Source: Vespula vulgaris
Taxonomy: Eukaryota > Arthropoda > Insecta > Hymenoptera > Vespidae
Length of the DNA stretch: 64,000 nucleotides
Direction: 5' to 3'
Assembly: GCF_905475345.1 (NCBI RefSeq)
Contig: NC_066588.1
Location: forward strand, 4,212,501-4,276,500
Part shown: in pieces, positions 52,701 through 59,248 of the stretch
Layout: each line of letters starts with the position of its first letter
Numbering within the stretch: position 1 is the first letter of the stretch
Made by a program: the position numbers and the translations under genes
Notes under the pieces: generated by a model
What the model was told of the DNA's origin: nothing
Databases searched by the model: none
The model's input: the letters and a program-made list of their open reading frames with translations, nothing else

Positions 52701-55700
52701 AACTTTTTCTGTACGCACAGAAAATAAAAGTGTATGCAGATCCGTTGCATTCGACGACAACGCACTTTCGATTTGTATTGCAATTCCGTACGTTTTTAAA
52801 TAATTTCGAATTATGTGTTACACCCGTGCCTCATCCTGCACAGTTTCCGATCACCTAAATACAGAATCAGCCTTGTATCGTAACGTTATTTCTATCTATA
52901 CTTGTCGATCAACTGTAAAGATACGTTTCCTATTGAATCACAAGTTCACTAAATAATAAATTTAAACTTGACTCATCGCACGCTATATCACAAAATGATA
53001 CTGGGAAATACAATAAAAATAAATAAAAACCTATACATTAGTGATACGAAGCATCGAATTGCAATATTCCGCTTGCAAAATGCTTCGTATCACCAATTTG
53101 AGCAACCTCTACGGAATAAGAATTATCACCAGCCTGTGCCTGGTATGCTCTCAGCTTTGGTTCTACAATATTTCCACTTCCGCTCCCCCCGCTATCTTCT
53201 GCGGGAAGACGAGAGAGCGGAGCAGAAGCGGTCAAGAGCACTTTGTTATCCACCTGAGCTTGCGTTTGAGCCTGAATTTGAGCCTGTGTTTGAGCCTGAA
53301 CTTGTGTCTGTGTTTGAGCCTGAGCTCCACCCTGAACCTGTGCTTGACCCTGTCCTTGAACCTGAACTTTAACCTGATGATGGTAGATTTCCTCCTGGCG
53401 TTGCCTGTCCGCCACACTGAGTTCGTGGAAACTGACCAGGTGACGTTTGAGGTACAGCTTGGTCTTGAAGGGCTTGTTACATAGAGGGCATGTGACACTC
53501 TGAGGGTTGTGGATGAGGCGCATGTGCTGCCGCAGGTTGGACAAGTTACTGTACATGCGGTTGCACACAGGACAGGGGCGTGGGTCCAGCGAGTGCAGTT
53601 TACGCAGGTCAGCTGCAACACACACACAACTTGCTCTAACCGGTAGCAGCCCACAGCATAACACGTTACCATAGCATAGCACCACGCTTTATTCACACCA
53701 TGAATAATATCAAAATGATACCACCCACCACAGGACAGCAACAACCAGCAAAAACCCTATTTAGCACTACCCAAATTTGCTGCCTGCACGGTACATGTAT
53801 AATGTAATCCTGCAAGATAGCAACTTGCAAGGATGTAATGAATCGAATCATAGATAACATAACGATATTGTGGTAAGGGAAAACACATAGTTTGAAAACA
53901 ATGGTAAGCATGGATCAGCGAATAATGAGAATCCGTTAGGAATAATGGTCTTGGCTTTGTGAACTGTTTCATGGTATGGTGGACTCGTGCATGTTACACA
54001 GAAAATCAGACTTTTTATATTCTTAAATGTTGCTAACCGTTGATACGTTTAAATATTTCTCGGTAATCGTATAAAGATATTTTTTCTCGTTTATACTACG
54101 ATTCTCAAATTGATTTCATTTATTTTCGAAAAGTAAAATGGAAGATAATAGAATGAGTGCTTTTGCACAATCAATATCGTACTATCACTCTGTGCGTGTA
54201 ACTAATTATTTACTAATCATTGCACTTTCTTAAGTACACTCAAATGCAGAAATATAGTGCACGAAACGAAACGTATGTAAAAATCATTTATCATTTTAAA
54301 TCAAAGCAATATGTACATAGCACATTTATAACCGACCGAGATCGTATGTATGGATCTTTATCATTAGTAAACAAGAAAGCAAATGATGCTGGTGATAGCA
54401 AGATGGCTCTCGTTGACGAAGTTACTGGAGCATTAAATTTAACAAGAAGCACTTACTCGTCAGAGTCTGAATGCAGCGTTAAGGTGTAGTACTAATATAT
54501 GTATATACGCATATATACGCGATGCATATATACGCGCGTGAAAGCATGAGAACAAAAAATTATGAAGCTTATTGGGATGGGTATTTTTAATTATGTACAC
54601 GCAGGACATTGTTGTTAATGGTATTCGGGCTATATCGGTAACGTTCATACAATACAGCTGATTAACTGCAAACTGCACTCTGTGGACTTGGGCCTATTTT
54701 AGCCTCTGAGTGTCAAATGTCTCCTACCACCTACCAAGACCTACCGAGCTACACACGAGCTTACCATTTCAAACGATCAAGATTCCTTTCTCCTTCCTTG
54801 CTTCTACTCTCATTATACAGTTCTGATGTAATGGCTAGGTTGTTGCTGTTTGTAATGGTGCTCGCACTACCAAAAAGAATATAAATCATAGACTCACCTT
54901 GCTGCTCTTGATTCAGCTCATTGTTCCCATGTGAAGGTCCAGGCATGCCACCTTCCATACTGGTTCCTAGAAAAAGACGTATCTTATAATATCTTTGTTC
55001 TAATTTTTCTTTTTTATACATTTTTATTTATTTACGATAAAGAAAATAAATAAATTAATGCAAATAAAAAAGATAACGTTTATACCTTGATAAGATGGTG
55101 GATATGTCGGTAACACTTCCATACCACCATCCAAACTGAGGAAACCACCAGGTAACGTGTTAACTTCTTGTTTCGATGAGCAATCATCATCGCTGCCATA
55201 TTCAGGTAGTTCTACTTTTGGCTGAAATTATAATATATATGACATAAAATAACAATGGAAATTGCCAAGGTTAACATGTATTACGAGTACGACAATTACC
55301 TCCACAATATCAATATCCTTATAACAGTCAAGCTGAACTTGCGGTTCTATAAGCGGTCGTGAGAGAGGTGTACTGCTAGCACAAGGCGTCACAGTAGGTA
55401 TTGGACTAGAGATTTGAGGTGAATCACTTCTTTTACACAGCCTTTTTAATGGTGGAGGGCTCGATGGTGGTGGAGTTTTACTGCGCTCATCGTCCAAACT
55501 CGGTGAGATCAGACCACGGCCATTTGATGCGTGAACATTATTCGTCTTCAAGTGCTACGTACGTTATATAAGATTCAAATTATATTTGTACTTTTAATTA
55601 TAAACTTGTTTTACTATCATATTAATTACCTTTTCGTTGTTGTGCTGACTACTTTGAGAGTCGGTGAGACCACGGATTTGTAGAGATTCGGCTGTACGCA

Positions 55701-56917
55701 GAAAAGTAGGCAATTCAGCTTGTGAAATGTTTACTTCACCAGCATACATGAACTCCAGCAGTGATTGTAGATGTTCAAATTCCACATCCCGCATAAAAAT
55801 TATTGGATGTTTGCAGGGATTGGTCTGCAAAAATCGACGGTATTACTAAACTGTTTAAAAATATTCTTTTCCAACAAAATACAGACTCTTATCAAATAGA
55901 AATATTTAAAATATACTTTATGATATATCAGCCGTATACGAGCAGCTCATTACACAAATTATAAAAAAAAAAATTAATAAAGTTATGTATAGCGTACGCT
56001 ATTCGTTATTCGATGATATTAAAACTAATCTATTAATGAAATCTATTTTAAATATAAAAAGTATAAAATAATATAAAGTATAAATATAAGAAGAAATATA
56101 AATTAAATTTTGGCAATAAAATTAAAAAGAAATTCTAAAAGCAAAGTTAATCGCATTGGCCTGTGAACGGCAGATGCGGTAAAGATAGTGATACTATTTT
56201 AAATTTTAACTTTATTTCATTTTCTATTTATATTTCTTATATAAAAAACGCGAAACAAAAATAAATATCGTAAAGCGAAAAAATGATGTAAAAAAAGAGA
56301 AAAAAGAAAGAAAGAAGAAAATAAAAGAAAAGAAGAAGGAGAAAAAAGATGGTCATGATTTCCTAATTATAAAAAATTCCATATTCCTTCGTATACCATA
56401 CGAAACAATTTATTAAAATAACACACGAGAGAGGGAGAAGGAGAGAGAGAGAGAGAGAGAGAAGGAGAGAGGGAGAGAGAGAGAGACAGAGAGAGAGGAG
56501 AATGTGTGTTACGTGTGTTATGAAACTAATTAATTTTTAATATTTCTCGAAAAAAAAAAGGAAAAGAAAAGAAAAAAGAAAGGAAGACATATATATACAT
56601 ACATAAAAAAGAAAAAAGAAACAAAAAGAAAAGAGAAAAAGTCGGAAAAAAGATTAAAAGAACCTCCAATAATTAAAATACTGATATTTTTGTAATAATC
56701 GCATGATAATTCGAAAGAGTCACCGTCTAATCGGTTTTAATTGCTACTTGTACGTGGAAATAAAGAAGGATAGAAGGAAAGAAAAGAAAAAAAAAAGAAG
56801 AAACAAAATAATACGAAACAAAAAAGAAGAAGAAAAACAAAAGCGCATCTGCATTGGCGCACGTAGTGCGATATGGCTCCAAATTTAAGAGATAGAGATA
56901 GATAGAGAGATACATAT

Positions 56918-57016
<99 letters not shown>

Positions 57017-57369
57017 AAGAGAGAGAGAGAGCTAAACGTGTCGGGGAGATAAGAAAACGGCTGGGACACGTAGCGCAAAATAGGTATTGTGTAATTTTGG
57101 AATTATTAACGGTCGGACGAAACGACTAAGAAGTTGCATATTACGTGCGCATGCATAGCGGAGCAGCATATATAGAAAGATGAAAAAGAGATGGAATGAT
57201 GAGACGAACGGTGGGATGACGAAGAGAAGAGAAGAGAAGAAGAGAAGAGAAGAGAAGAAGAGAGGAGAGAAGAGAGAAGAGGAATCGAAAACGTGTTAGG
57301 AGGAAACGAGGGGGGAGAGGGAAGGCTAGGAATGATGACGAGGGAGGAGAAGGGGAATAGCGTGTATGC

Positions 57370-57407
<38 letters not shown>

Positions 57408-57745
57408 AATTAGGGAGGAGGTGGAGGGGGATGAGAAGCAGGAGAGTGAGAGGGAGGAAGGGAGGGAGGGGAAGAGAGAGGGACGAGGGGAGAAGGAGGA
57501 AGGAGGGGATAAGGAAGAAAAGTAGGGTGGGGAGCGGGAAGAAACGGTTTTCTAACCTTGAACAACTCCTTGAAGTAAGGGCTGCAAGCGGATAGGACGA
57601 CCTTGTGAGCCTGAAGTCGCCTGCCATCGCAGGCGAATGTAACGTCGACGAAGTCCTCATCGTCTCGCAACGCCTCGAACTGGCTCGTGATGTTCGCCTG
57701 AAAGTTGTTCCACCGCAAGCAAAACTGCTGCTGGCTATCCGTCAT
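11698..57745 (-). CDS. BTB / AT-hook / BEN-domain protein (proposed BEN isoform of the same gene)
   Basis: Proposed join: exons 1-5 of the BTB gene, then 27341-27163, 26236-26017, 18465-18351 and 11749-11698. This is 1410 nt, 469 aa, with one frame throughout. Residues 1-281 are shared with the zinc-finger isoform. Residues ~283-293 hold an AT-hook-like RRGRPR core, and ~342-450 a BEN domain (LGEGIAV, EQLRAVKW, LFSPTELATCSVTG, PVKPALDKAKVQAII, then SRFPSVD and LAYKCKE). BEN domains bind DNA and recruit repressors; Drosophila mod(mdg4) isoform C and vertebrate NAC1 also pair BTB with BEN (established). The join is inferred: exon 5 ends in phase 1 and the first BEN exon needs phase 1, but no transcript is visible. 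The BEN exons could instead belong to a separate gene with unseen 5' exons. The last exon is the weakest part. Confidence 0.62.
13738..14262. repeat. Two diverged tandem copies of a ~250-bp dispersed-repeat-like unit
   Basis: Both copies start with ATGGTGTCC (13739 and 14011). They continue through an A-rich block, then a T/A stretch leading to AACAATCARACC and ATAAAG. Both end in CTTTAAAT or TTTTAAAT, GA, and CC plus TATAT (near 13982 and 14255). A third partial copy with the ATAACCTCGATT and TTAATTAAATAAAAAAAAG section lies at 12128-12200. They resemble a non-autonomous element family, but no terminal inverted repeat or target-site duplication was confirmed. Confidence 0.4.
16028..16444 (+). 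repeat. GA-rich array with higher-order ~105-bp unit
   Basis: A 417-bp polypurine-dominated block. GTGAATGAACGAGCGAGTAT-type spacers recur near 16060, 16175, 16283 and 16388. They alternate with GTTGAGTATGAGTGCGTGAG-type spacers near 16100, 16230 and 16330, separated by GA dinucleotide runs. The alternation indicates tandem duplication of a compound unit, not plain GA slippage. It lies in the BEN-isoform intron 8'. Confidence 0.65.
18351..18465 (-). CDS. Alternative exon 8': C-terminal part of BEN domain
   Basis: Acceptor TGTGTTTCAG|CT (phase 1), donor ATATG|GTGAGT (phase 2), 115 nt. It completes the split Ser codon and reads YVTSRFPSVDVSSVKQVLAY then KCKENSTALKMK, the expected last two helices of a BEN domain (a FP-x-x-D turn, then a K-C motif). 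It is 7.5 kb from exon 7', which explains why it is easily missed. If the following intron were retained, the protein would end after one more codon (TGG TGA). Confidence 0.85.
18489..18538. repeat. (CT)n microsatellite
   Basis: Perfect 50-bp CT array just 24 bp upstream (minus sense) of BEN exon 8'. In the transcript it is a GA run immediately before the acceptor region. A second CT array is at 18893-18925. Confidence 0.9.
20530..20570. repeat. (TA)n microsatellite
   Basis: 41 bp of TA followed by TATG variants to 20595. Confidence 0.9.
21144..21223. repeat. (TA)n-(TATG)n compound microsatellite
   Basis: TA to 21181, then ten perfect TATG/GTAT units. Confidence 0.9.
21476..21576. repeat. 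(TAA)n microsatellite
   Basis: About 100 bp of TAA with AAAATAAT and CAA interruptions. Confidence 0.9.
22190..23420. repeat. Four diverged copies of a composite AT-rich repeat
   Basis: Shared blocks in order: AATTCGAAGAGAATAAATA; TACTAACAGGACGAAYGTTT, then GATTAGGAATGAACGRCTCG; ATAATAAGTATAATAAAAT; AAATCTAACGTATT; AACGACGTGACCTTATA, then GTGTACTCGTGTCTCGTATA and ATACGTCGTAGATTTATAA; GAGTCATACATTTA; and AATCTAAATTAGTAAAATAA. Copies 1, 3 and 4 (near 22200, 22670, 23140) are fairly complete. Copy 2 (near 22450) lacks the first half. Lies in intron 7'. Confidence 0.7.
24071..24442. repeat. 50-bp direct repeat flanking TA and CATA microsatellites
   Basis: ATCGAGTGCTTAATGAAAAC, then GTGATGTAAACGTAAAATGG (24072-24111) recurs as ATCGAGTACTTAATGAAAGC, then GAAGTGTAAACATAAAATGG (24394-24433). 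Both are followed by TTGTAAAGA or CTGCAAAGA. Between them lie (TA)n at 24119-24160 and a long (CATA)n/(CGTA)n array at 24211-24337. This looks like a tandem duplication of unique sequence plus adjoining microsatellite. Confidence 0.65.
24925..25190. repeat. Three copies of an ~100-bp unit with AC/GT repeats
   Basis: ACGTAATCAACACTTTATTT-CGAACAC (from 24931), ACGTAACCAACGCTTTATTT-TGAACAT (from 25030) and ACGTAACCAATGTCGATTCG-AAC (from 25164) are spaced ~100-135 bp, each preceded by TACATA-type repeats. Confidence 0.5.
26017..26236 (-). CDS. Alternative exon 7': N-terminal two-thirds of BEN domain
   Basis: Acceptor TTCGTTGCAG|GTT (phase 0), donor ATAT|GTGAGT (phase 1), 220 nt. It encodes VHLGEGIAV, EEQLRAVKWSDY, the LAAILFSPTELATCSVTG core and PVKPALDKAKVQAII. 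This matches the BEN pattern in which a LF-S-x-E-L-A helix precedes an S-x-T-G turn and an LD-x-x-K-V-x-x-I helix. A Cys replaces the Pro often seen before EEQL. Confidence 0.87.
26237..27162 (-). other. BEN-isoform intron 6'
   Basis: GTGAGT...TTGCAG, 926 bp, with GGTGGTGAT repeats near 26395-26415 and A-rich text. No other feature. Confidence 0.75.
27163..27341 (-). CDS. Alternative exon 6': AT-hook-like segment
   Basis: Acceptor TTTTTCCAG|CG (phase 1), donor GTG|GTGAGT (phase 0), 179 nt. With the G from exon 5 it reads A-RRVRRGRPRLGTRGG, followed by a Ser/Pro/Met-rich stretch ending EEPSPDGV. GRPR flanked by Arg is the AT-hook core, which inserts in the minor groove of AT-rich DNA (family knowledge). 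GC content is far above the flanks. Its direct continuation into the BEN exon is supported by phase and a 926-bp intron. Confidence 0.82.
27859..27923. repeat. (TC)n microsatellite
   Basis: 65 bp of nearly perfect TC; related arrays at 27627-27661 (TC) and 27465-27513 (TA). Confidence 0.9.
28340..28369. repeat. (CG)5-(TG)n alternating purine-pyrimidine tract
   Basis: CGCGCGCGCG followed by TGTGTG: a 30-bp alternating run of high Z-DNA potential, the only CG dinucleotide run of this length seen in the window. Confidence 0.85.
30700..32290 (+). repeat. 1.6-kb purine-rich tract with internal tandem repeats
   Basis: The plus strand is dominated by A and G (AAGAAGA, GATGAAGA, AAAGAAA) for most of this span, interrupted at 31330-31690. 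Within it, ~40-bp AAGATGATGAAGAAAATATA-type units recur at 30780-30960. AAACTTGAAA-GATTCAAGTC-ACTAGAAAAACATTAGA-type ~110-bp units recur at 31835, 31918 and 32037. No coding evidence; minus-strand Ser/Leu/Phe ORFs here are composition artefacts. Confidence 0.6.
31380..31620. repeat. Short degenerate tandem repeat, ~70-bp unit
   Basis: TTGATATTTTGTATCTAAAT-AAAGTAACATCA-type text recurs three times (31440-31510, 31540-31580, 31590-31620), with TTTACTAMAA following. Embedded in the purine-rich region. Confidence 0.45.
34385..34580. repeat. Direct repeat pair, ~125-bp spacing
   Basis: TATAAATAATGATATTTCAT followed by CAATAATAATTATAATC (34410-34452) recurs as TATAAATAATGATACTTTCT followed by AATAACAATTATAAT (34534-34580). 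Intronic or intergenic. Confidence 0.5.
36055..36104. repeat. (TC)n microsatellite
   Basis: 50 bp of perfect TC. Confidence 0.9.
36372..36720. repeat. Direct repeat pair, ~265-bp spacing
   Basis: ACAATGTGTCCCCGTAACAA, then ATTTAAAAATCAAATGACGT, then CGTTCGTTGAAATTCG (36374-36430) recurs as ACAACGTGTTACCATAACAA, then ATTCAAAAATCACATCACGT, then TCGTTGAAATTCG (36640-36695). The copies also share the downstream GACTGTTTTTC and GAACTATTTTTTC segments. Confidence 0.6.
38269..38308. repeat. (TA)n microsatellite
   Basis: 40 bp of perfect TA. Confidence 0.9.
39044..39084. repeat. (GA)n microsatellite
   Basis: 41 bp GA array then GACA variants. Confidence 0.9.
39729..39889 (-). CDS. Possible third alternative terminal exon
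   Basis: On the minus strand a T-rich tract and a GACGAC branch-like site precede GTCGAG|AG. From there 52 codons run to TAA: PRGLRTYKYDPAYQTLDEIN, then GRGLVITPGKFHLV, then NKVSFTKEISVPLGIYSF. The acceptor is phase 1, so it could follow exon 5 (G+AG = Glu). There are no Cys/His pairs and no domain I know. Phase agreement has a one-in-three chance of being accidental. Confidence 0.2.
40106..40195. repeat. (TTA)n-(TTG)n compound microsatellite
   Basis: TTA triplets to 40164, then TTG triplets, an in-register A-to-G switch. Confidence 0.9.
40497..40680. repeat. GTA/GTG/GAT imperfect triplet and hexamer region
   Basis: Purine/T-rich run of GTAGTA, GTGGTG, GGTGAT and ATAGTG units with no C for long stretches; strong G-over-C strand skew. 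Followed by (TA)n at 40707-40750. Confidence 0.7.
41296..41910. repeat. Direct repeat pair, ~380-bp unit
   Basis: Copy 1 (41310-41520) and copy 2 (41700-41905) share, in order: TTTAATCATGCG or CTTAATCACGTG; TTTTCC plus AATCTAAT; TTCAAAT; AATAATGAAAA or AATAATAAAGA; TCTTTTA or TCCTTTTACATTT; and ACGATTATCATAAAAGGAAC or AACAATTATCATAAAAGGTA. Both then end in TATATATGTA, and TTCTTAATATTTAA. Confidence 0.55.
43986..44283. repeat. (TAA)n-(TAG)n compound microsatellite
   Basis: TAA triplets to 44061, then TAG triplets with TAA and GTGTAG interruptions to 44219, then TAA again. It stays in triplet register for most of 300 bp. Confidence 0.9.
44548..44646. repeat. (TAA)n microsatellite
   Basis: TAA/TATAA array of ~100 bp, preceding AT-rich TAATATTAATA sequence to 44830. 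A further (TAA)n lies at 45042-45102. Confidence 0.9.
45542..45592. repeat. (TC)n microsatellite
   Basis: 51 bp of perfect TC. Confidence 0.9.
46398..46632. repeat. CT arrays with (CATA)n
   Basis: TC array at 46398-46442, CT/CCCTC-rich to 46570, and nine CATA units at 46593-46628. Confidence 0.85.
46756..47222. repeat. Very long TAA/GAT triplet region
   Basis: About 470 bp of TAA triplets with ATC, GAC and GAT substitutions. Contains a 24-bp unit TAATGATAATGATAATAATC-AGAC seen in two places (46860 and 46940), suggesting segmental duplication inside the array. Confidence 0.9.
48248..48302. repeat. (TA)n microsatellite
   Basis: 55 bp of perfect TA, the longest pure TA array noted. Confidence 0.9.
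49213..49298. repeat. Two adjacent (TC)n arrays
   Basis: TC 49213-49258 and 49266-49298, separated by GCACGTA. Confidence 0.9.
50050..53037 (-). other. Probable long 3' UTR of the zinc-finger isoform
   Basis: About 3 kb directly after the zinc-finger stop codon is largely unique AT-rich sequence with few microsatellites, apart from a TATG/TA cluster at 52009-52170. This contrasts with the repeat-choked DNA to its left. I see no convincing ORF on either strand. AATAAA-type signals on the minus strand (TTTATT on plus) become common only near 49.9 kb, so the poly(A) site could be there. Inferred from position and texture only. Confidence 0.45.
53038..53093 (-). promoter_or_regulatory. Nested hairpin ending at the zinc-finger isoform stop codon
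   Basis: GTGATACGAAGCA (53041-53053) pairs perfectly with TGCTTCGTATCAC (53081-53093). Inside, TTGCAA (53059-53064) pairs with TTGCAA (53073-53078) around an 8-nt loop. In the mRNA the 3' arm ends with the last sense codon CAC, directly before UAA. A role in stop-codon or mRNA control is only a suggestion. Confidence 0.6.
53038..53612 (-). CDS. BTB gene terminal exon: two C2H2 zinc fingers and Gln-rich tail
   Basis: Acceptor TGTTGCAG|CT in phase 1; stop TAA at 53040-53038. Two fingers of the form C-x2-C-x12-H-x4-H, joined by a short NPQSVT linker, are followed by an EEIYHHQ segment. A degenerate Gln-X tail (VQ, AQ, TQ dipeptides) comes next. The final 18 codons contain a 13-bp perfect inverted repeat that ends at the stop codon. 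The tail repeat makes the antisense strand open too (rejected below). Confidence 0.9.
53038..57745 (-). CDS. BTB-TTK / C2H2 zinc-finger transcription factor (zinc-finger isoform)
   Basis: Likely nuclear DNA-binding regulator of the broad/tramtrack/bab BTB family; I cannot name the orthologue. Six exons (57745-57557, 55824-55630, 55554-55300, 55221-55086, 54966-54898, 53612-53038) join to 1419 nt, 472 aa. Residues ~8-125 are a BTB domain: FCLRWNN near the start, then DFVDVTFACDG, AHKVVLSACSPYF, HPIIFM, LLEFMYAGEVN and TAESLQIRGL. Residues ~129-281 are a Ser/Pro-rich, then acidic linker. Two C2H2 fingers follow (C295, C298, H311, H316; C323, C326, H339, H344), then a Gln/Val/Ala/Thr repeat tail. 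The start is fixed by an in-frame TAG six bases upstream of the ATG. All introns are GT-AG with agreeing phases. The BTB domain is expected to dimerise and recruit cofactors (family knowledge). Confidence 0.9.
53613..54897 (-). other. BTB gene intron 5 (zinc-finger isoform)
   Basis: GTGAGT...TTGCAG intron of 1285 bp. It holds no long repeat. The doubtful ORF at 54220-54489 lies within it. For the BEN isoform this intron would extend to 27342 and contain the whole zinc-finger exon. Confidence 0.8.
54220..54489 (+). CDS. Doubtful plus-strand ORF inside BTB intron 5
   Basis: An 89-codon frame whose last half (MYGSLSLVNKKANDAGDSKM, then ALVDEVTGALNLTRSTYSSE to TAG) looks protein-like. The opposite strand of the same bases carries a donor-like GA|GTAAGTG after a short open segment, so this may instead be a cryptic minus exon or conserved intronic sequence. 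No start context or neighbouring exon supports it. Confidence 0.15.
   Translation: MHFLKYTQMQKYSARNETYVKIIYHFKSKQYVHSTFITDRDRMYGSLSLVNKKANDAGDSKMALVDEVTGALNLTRSTYSSESECSVKV
54898..54966 (-). CDS. BTB gene exon 5: short linker, branching exon
   Basis: A 69-nt exon, phase 1 to phase 1, coding GTSMEGGMPGPSHG then a Gln/Glu-rich end. Acceptor TTTCTAG|GA; strong donor CAAG|GTGAGT. It could be skipped without changing frame, because exon 4 also ends in phase 1. Its donor is compatible with both the zinc-finger exon (53612) and the AT-hook/BEN exon (27341), so it is the inferred branch point for isoforms. Confidence 0.85.
55086..55221 (-). CDS. BTB gene exon 4: acidic linker
   Basis: Codes residues 214-258 plus one base. 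Acceptor ATTTCAG|CCA; donor CAAG|GTATAA, which shifts the splice phase from 0 to 1. It begins PKVELPEYGSDDD, resembling a SUMO-consensus (VKxE-like) acidic stretch, and ends with a Pro/Tyr-rich segment. Intron 3 before it is 78 bp. Confidence 0.87.
55300..55554 (-). CDS. BTB gene exon 3: Ser/Pro-rich linker
   Basis: Codes residues 129-213. The acceptor is taken as CGTAG|CACTTG; an AAG nine bases further in would delete three residues without a frame change. Donor GAG|GTAATT, phase 0. The content is low-complexity Ser/Pro/Thr with a basic patch (LKRLCKR), typical of the disordered linker between BTB and DNA-binding module. Separated from exon 2 by a 75-bp intron. Confidence 0.88.
55630..55824 (-). 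CDS. BTB gene exon 2: C-terminal half of BTB domain
   Basis: Codes residues 64-128. Acceptor TTTTTGCAG|ACC, donor AAG|GTAATT, both phase 0. It opens with TNPCKHPIIF and carries LLEFMYAGEVNIS and FLRTAESLQIRGLTD, completing the BTB fold. The intron position inside the BTB, right after the FKELFK helix, joins two halves that are contiguous in related proteins. Confidence 0.93.
55825..57556 (-). other. BTB gene intron 1, purine-rich on plus strand
   Basis: GTTAGA...TTGCAG intron of 1732 bp that splits the BTB domain. The plus strand is very purine-rich from about 56280 to 57540. It includes GA dinucleotide arrays (56425-56500, 56920-57030, 57373-57402) and GAAGA/GGAGA runs (57220-57290, 57400-57540). 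The transcript is therefore polypyrimidine for over 1 kb. Confidence 0.8.
57557..57745 (-). CDS. BTB gene exon 1: N-terminal half of BTB domain
   Basis: Codes residues 1-63. It starts at the ATG whose upstream codons include an in-frame TAG, and ends AAG|GTTAGA in phase 0. It contains FCLRWNN, the DFVDV strand and the AHKVVLSACSPYFKELF helix, which are the most conserved part of BTB-TTK domains. The wobble positions are markedly less AT-biased than the flanks. Confidence 0.93.
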
Positions 57746-58356
57746 TCTCTATTTCACTCGACTCCCTCAAAAACACCTGTGATCACACATCGAGGGAAGG
57801 TTTATTTTTCTTTTTTTTCCGGTTTTTTTTTTTAATTTTTTTTTCCTCGGGTCAGGGTAACTTAGTGTACCGTACGGCTATCTAAACTTAACTCTCTCAT
57901 TACTGTAAAAATGTAAAATGTAAAAAGTGAATCGATGACTGAAGAGGAAACGTACGATATAAATAATGACAATCGATATCCAGGTTGCCATCCGCGAGGG
58001 AGAAAAATTCTCTAGCTTGGAGCCGCGCATACGCCGCCACTTTTCCCATTGCCGCGAGGACCGTATTCGTGTATATGTTGTTAGCAGCAGCAGCAGCAGT
58101 AGCAGCAGCAGCAGCGTTAGCAGTAGCAGCAGCAGCAGCAGCGGCAGTAGTAGCAGCAGCAGCAGCAGCAGTAACGTTTCATCGTTTCTCTCGCGTCATT
58201 CACACACGACTACTACCATTACTACTACTACTACTATACTACTATACTACTACTACTACTACGCAACGACGACAATGATTATGAATCTAATACTATTATA
58301 CTCCTACTACAGTACTACACTGATACTGATTTACTACTACTACACTACTCTACTAC

Positions 58357-58387
<31 letters not shown>

Positions 58388-59248
58388 TAACCTATTACAC
58401 CGACGACACACACAACACGATACAACGGACAATACAACGATGACGCACACGCAAGCGCATAACGCGAAGAACACTATCAAAAACCTTTCGCGATTATGGT
58501 GTAGTAGTAGTGATGGCTGTGGTTGTGGTTGTGGTTATGGTTATGTGGTACGGTATATGGTATATGGTTAGGAGGAGCGTGCGCGCGTCCAACCTCCCAA
58601 TCCTCTTACGAACACTACGATCGCATAACCACCCAGAAGAGGAAGGACAGAATGTGAAATAAAAAAAAAAAATAAAAAAAATTAGAATACTTATTCTATG
58701 GTATATATTCGTACGGATTAAACGTGGAACGGACCGACAGCGCCGGCTCTATTTCGCGCCATGTCTGCATTGCCGAATTTCCGTTAGGACCAATGATTCT
58801 TCTTCTTCGAGTTATTACCAACTTCGAATAAAAAAATTTCTCTAACCAATTCACTCACTCACTCGCTCACTCACTCGCTCGCTCGCTCGCTCGCTCACTG
58901 TGTATCGTATTAAACGTGTTCCTAACTATGCGAGAAAAGAGAGAGAGAGAAAGTGTGATAGAGAGGAACAATTCGAGACTAAAATTTTCGCACGAATTTC
59001 AAATCATCCATAACCAAAAAATATACGCAAAAATGTTAATCCGAATATTCTACATTCTTGTTAAATACTTATCACATTTCTTTTACGAAAAATAAAAGCG
59101 ATTTAATTTACATACACATAACTCCAAGTTAATAAATAAACAAAAATTTATATACATACCATATACATATACACATCTCATAAATAAGCATATATTATAC
59201 GTATGTATTTACACATGTATACGCACATACATACATATACTCTAGAAT
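57746..59248 (-). promoter_or_regulatory. 5' leader and upstream region of the BTB gene
   Basis: GC-richer, CpG-containing sequence upstream of the BTB ATG. A possible 5' UTR intron acceptor (GTGATCACAG|GTG) lies at about 57771. The region includes an AGC/CAG triplet array (58083-58172), ACT triplets (58206-58383), a GC-rich block (58735-58800) with a CCAAT at 58790, and TCAC/TCGC tetranucleotides (58850-58899). I cannot fix the transcription start. Confidence 0.4.
58083..58172. repeat. Interrupted (AGC)n array in the BTB leader region
   Basis: AGCAGC triplets with GTT, AGT and GGC interruptions. On the BTB-sense strand these are GCT/CTG. It lies 340-430 bp upstream of the BTB ATG, and is followed on plus by ACT/ACC triplets at 58206-58383. 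Confidence 0.85.

Noticed and set aside
52968..53484. Long plus-strand ORFs opposite the zinc-finger exon
   Set aside because: They are antisense shadows of the Gln-rich tail repeat and the C2H2 exon; their Pro-Glu and Leu-Ser repeats mirror the CAG/GTT-type codons of the real gene.
53232..53744. 170-codon minus ORF overlapping the zinc fingers in another frame
   Set aside because: Frame shadow; the C2H2 spacing is only intact in the frame ending at 53038.
57106..57660. 184-codon minus ORF through BTB exon 1 and intron 1
   Set aside because: Out of frame with the BTB domain and made of Ser/Leu/Pro from the intronic pyrimidine tract.
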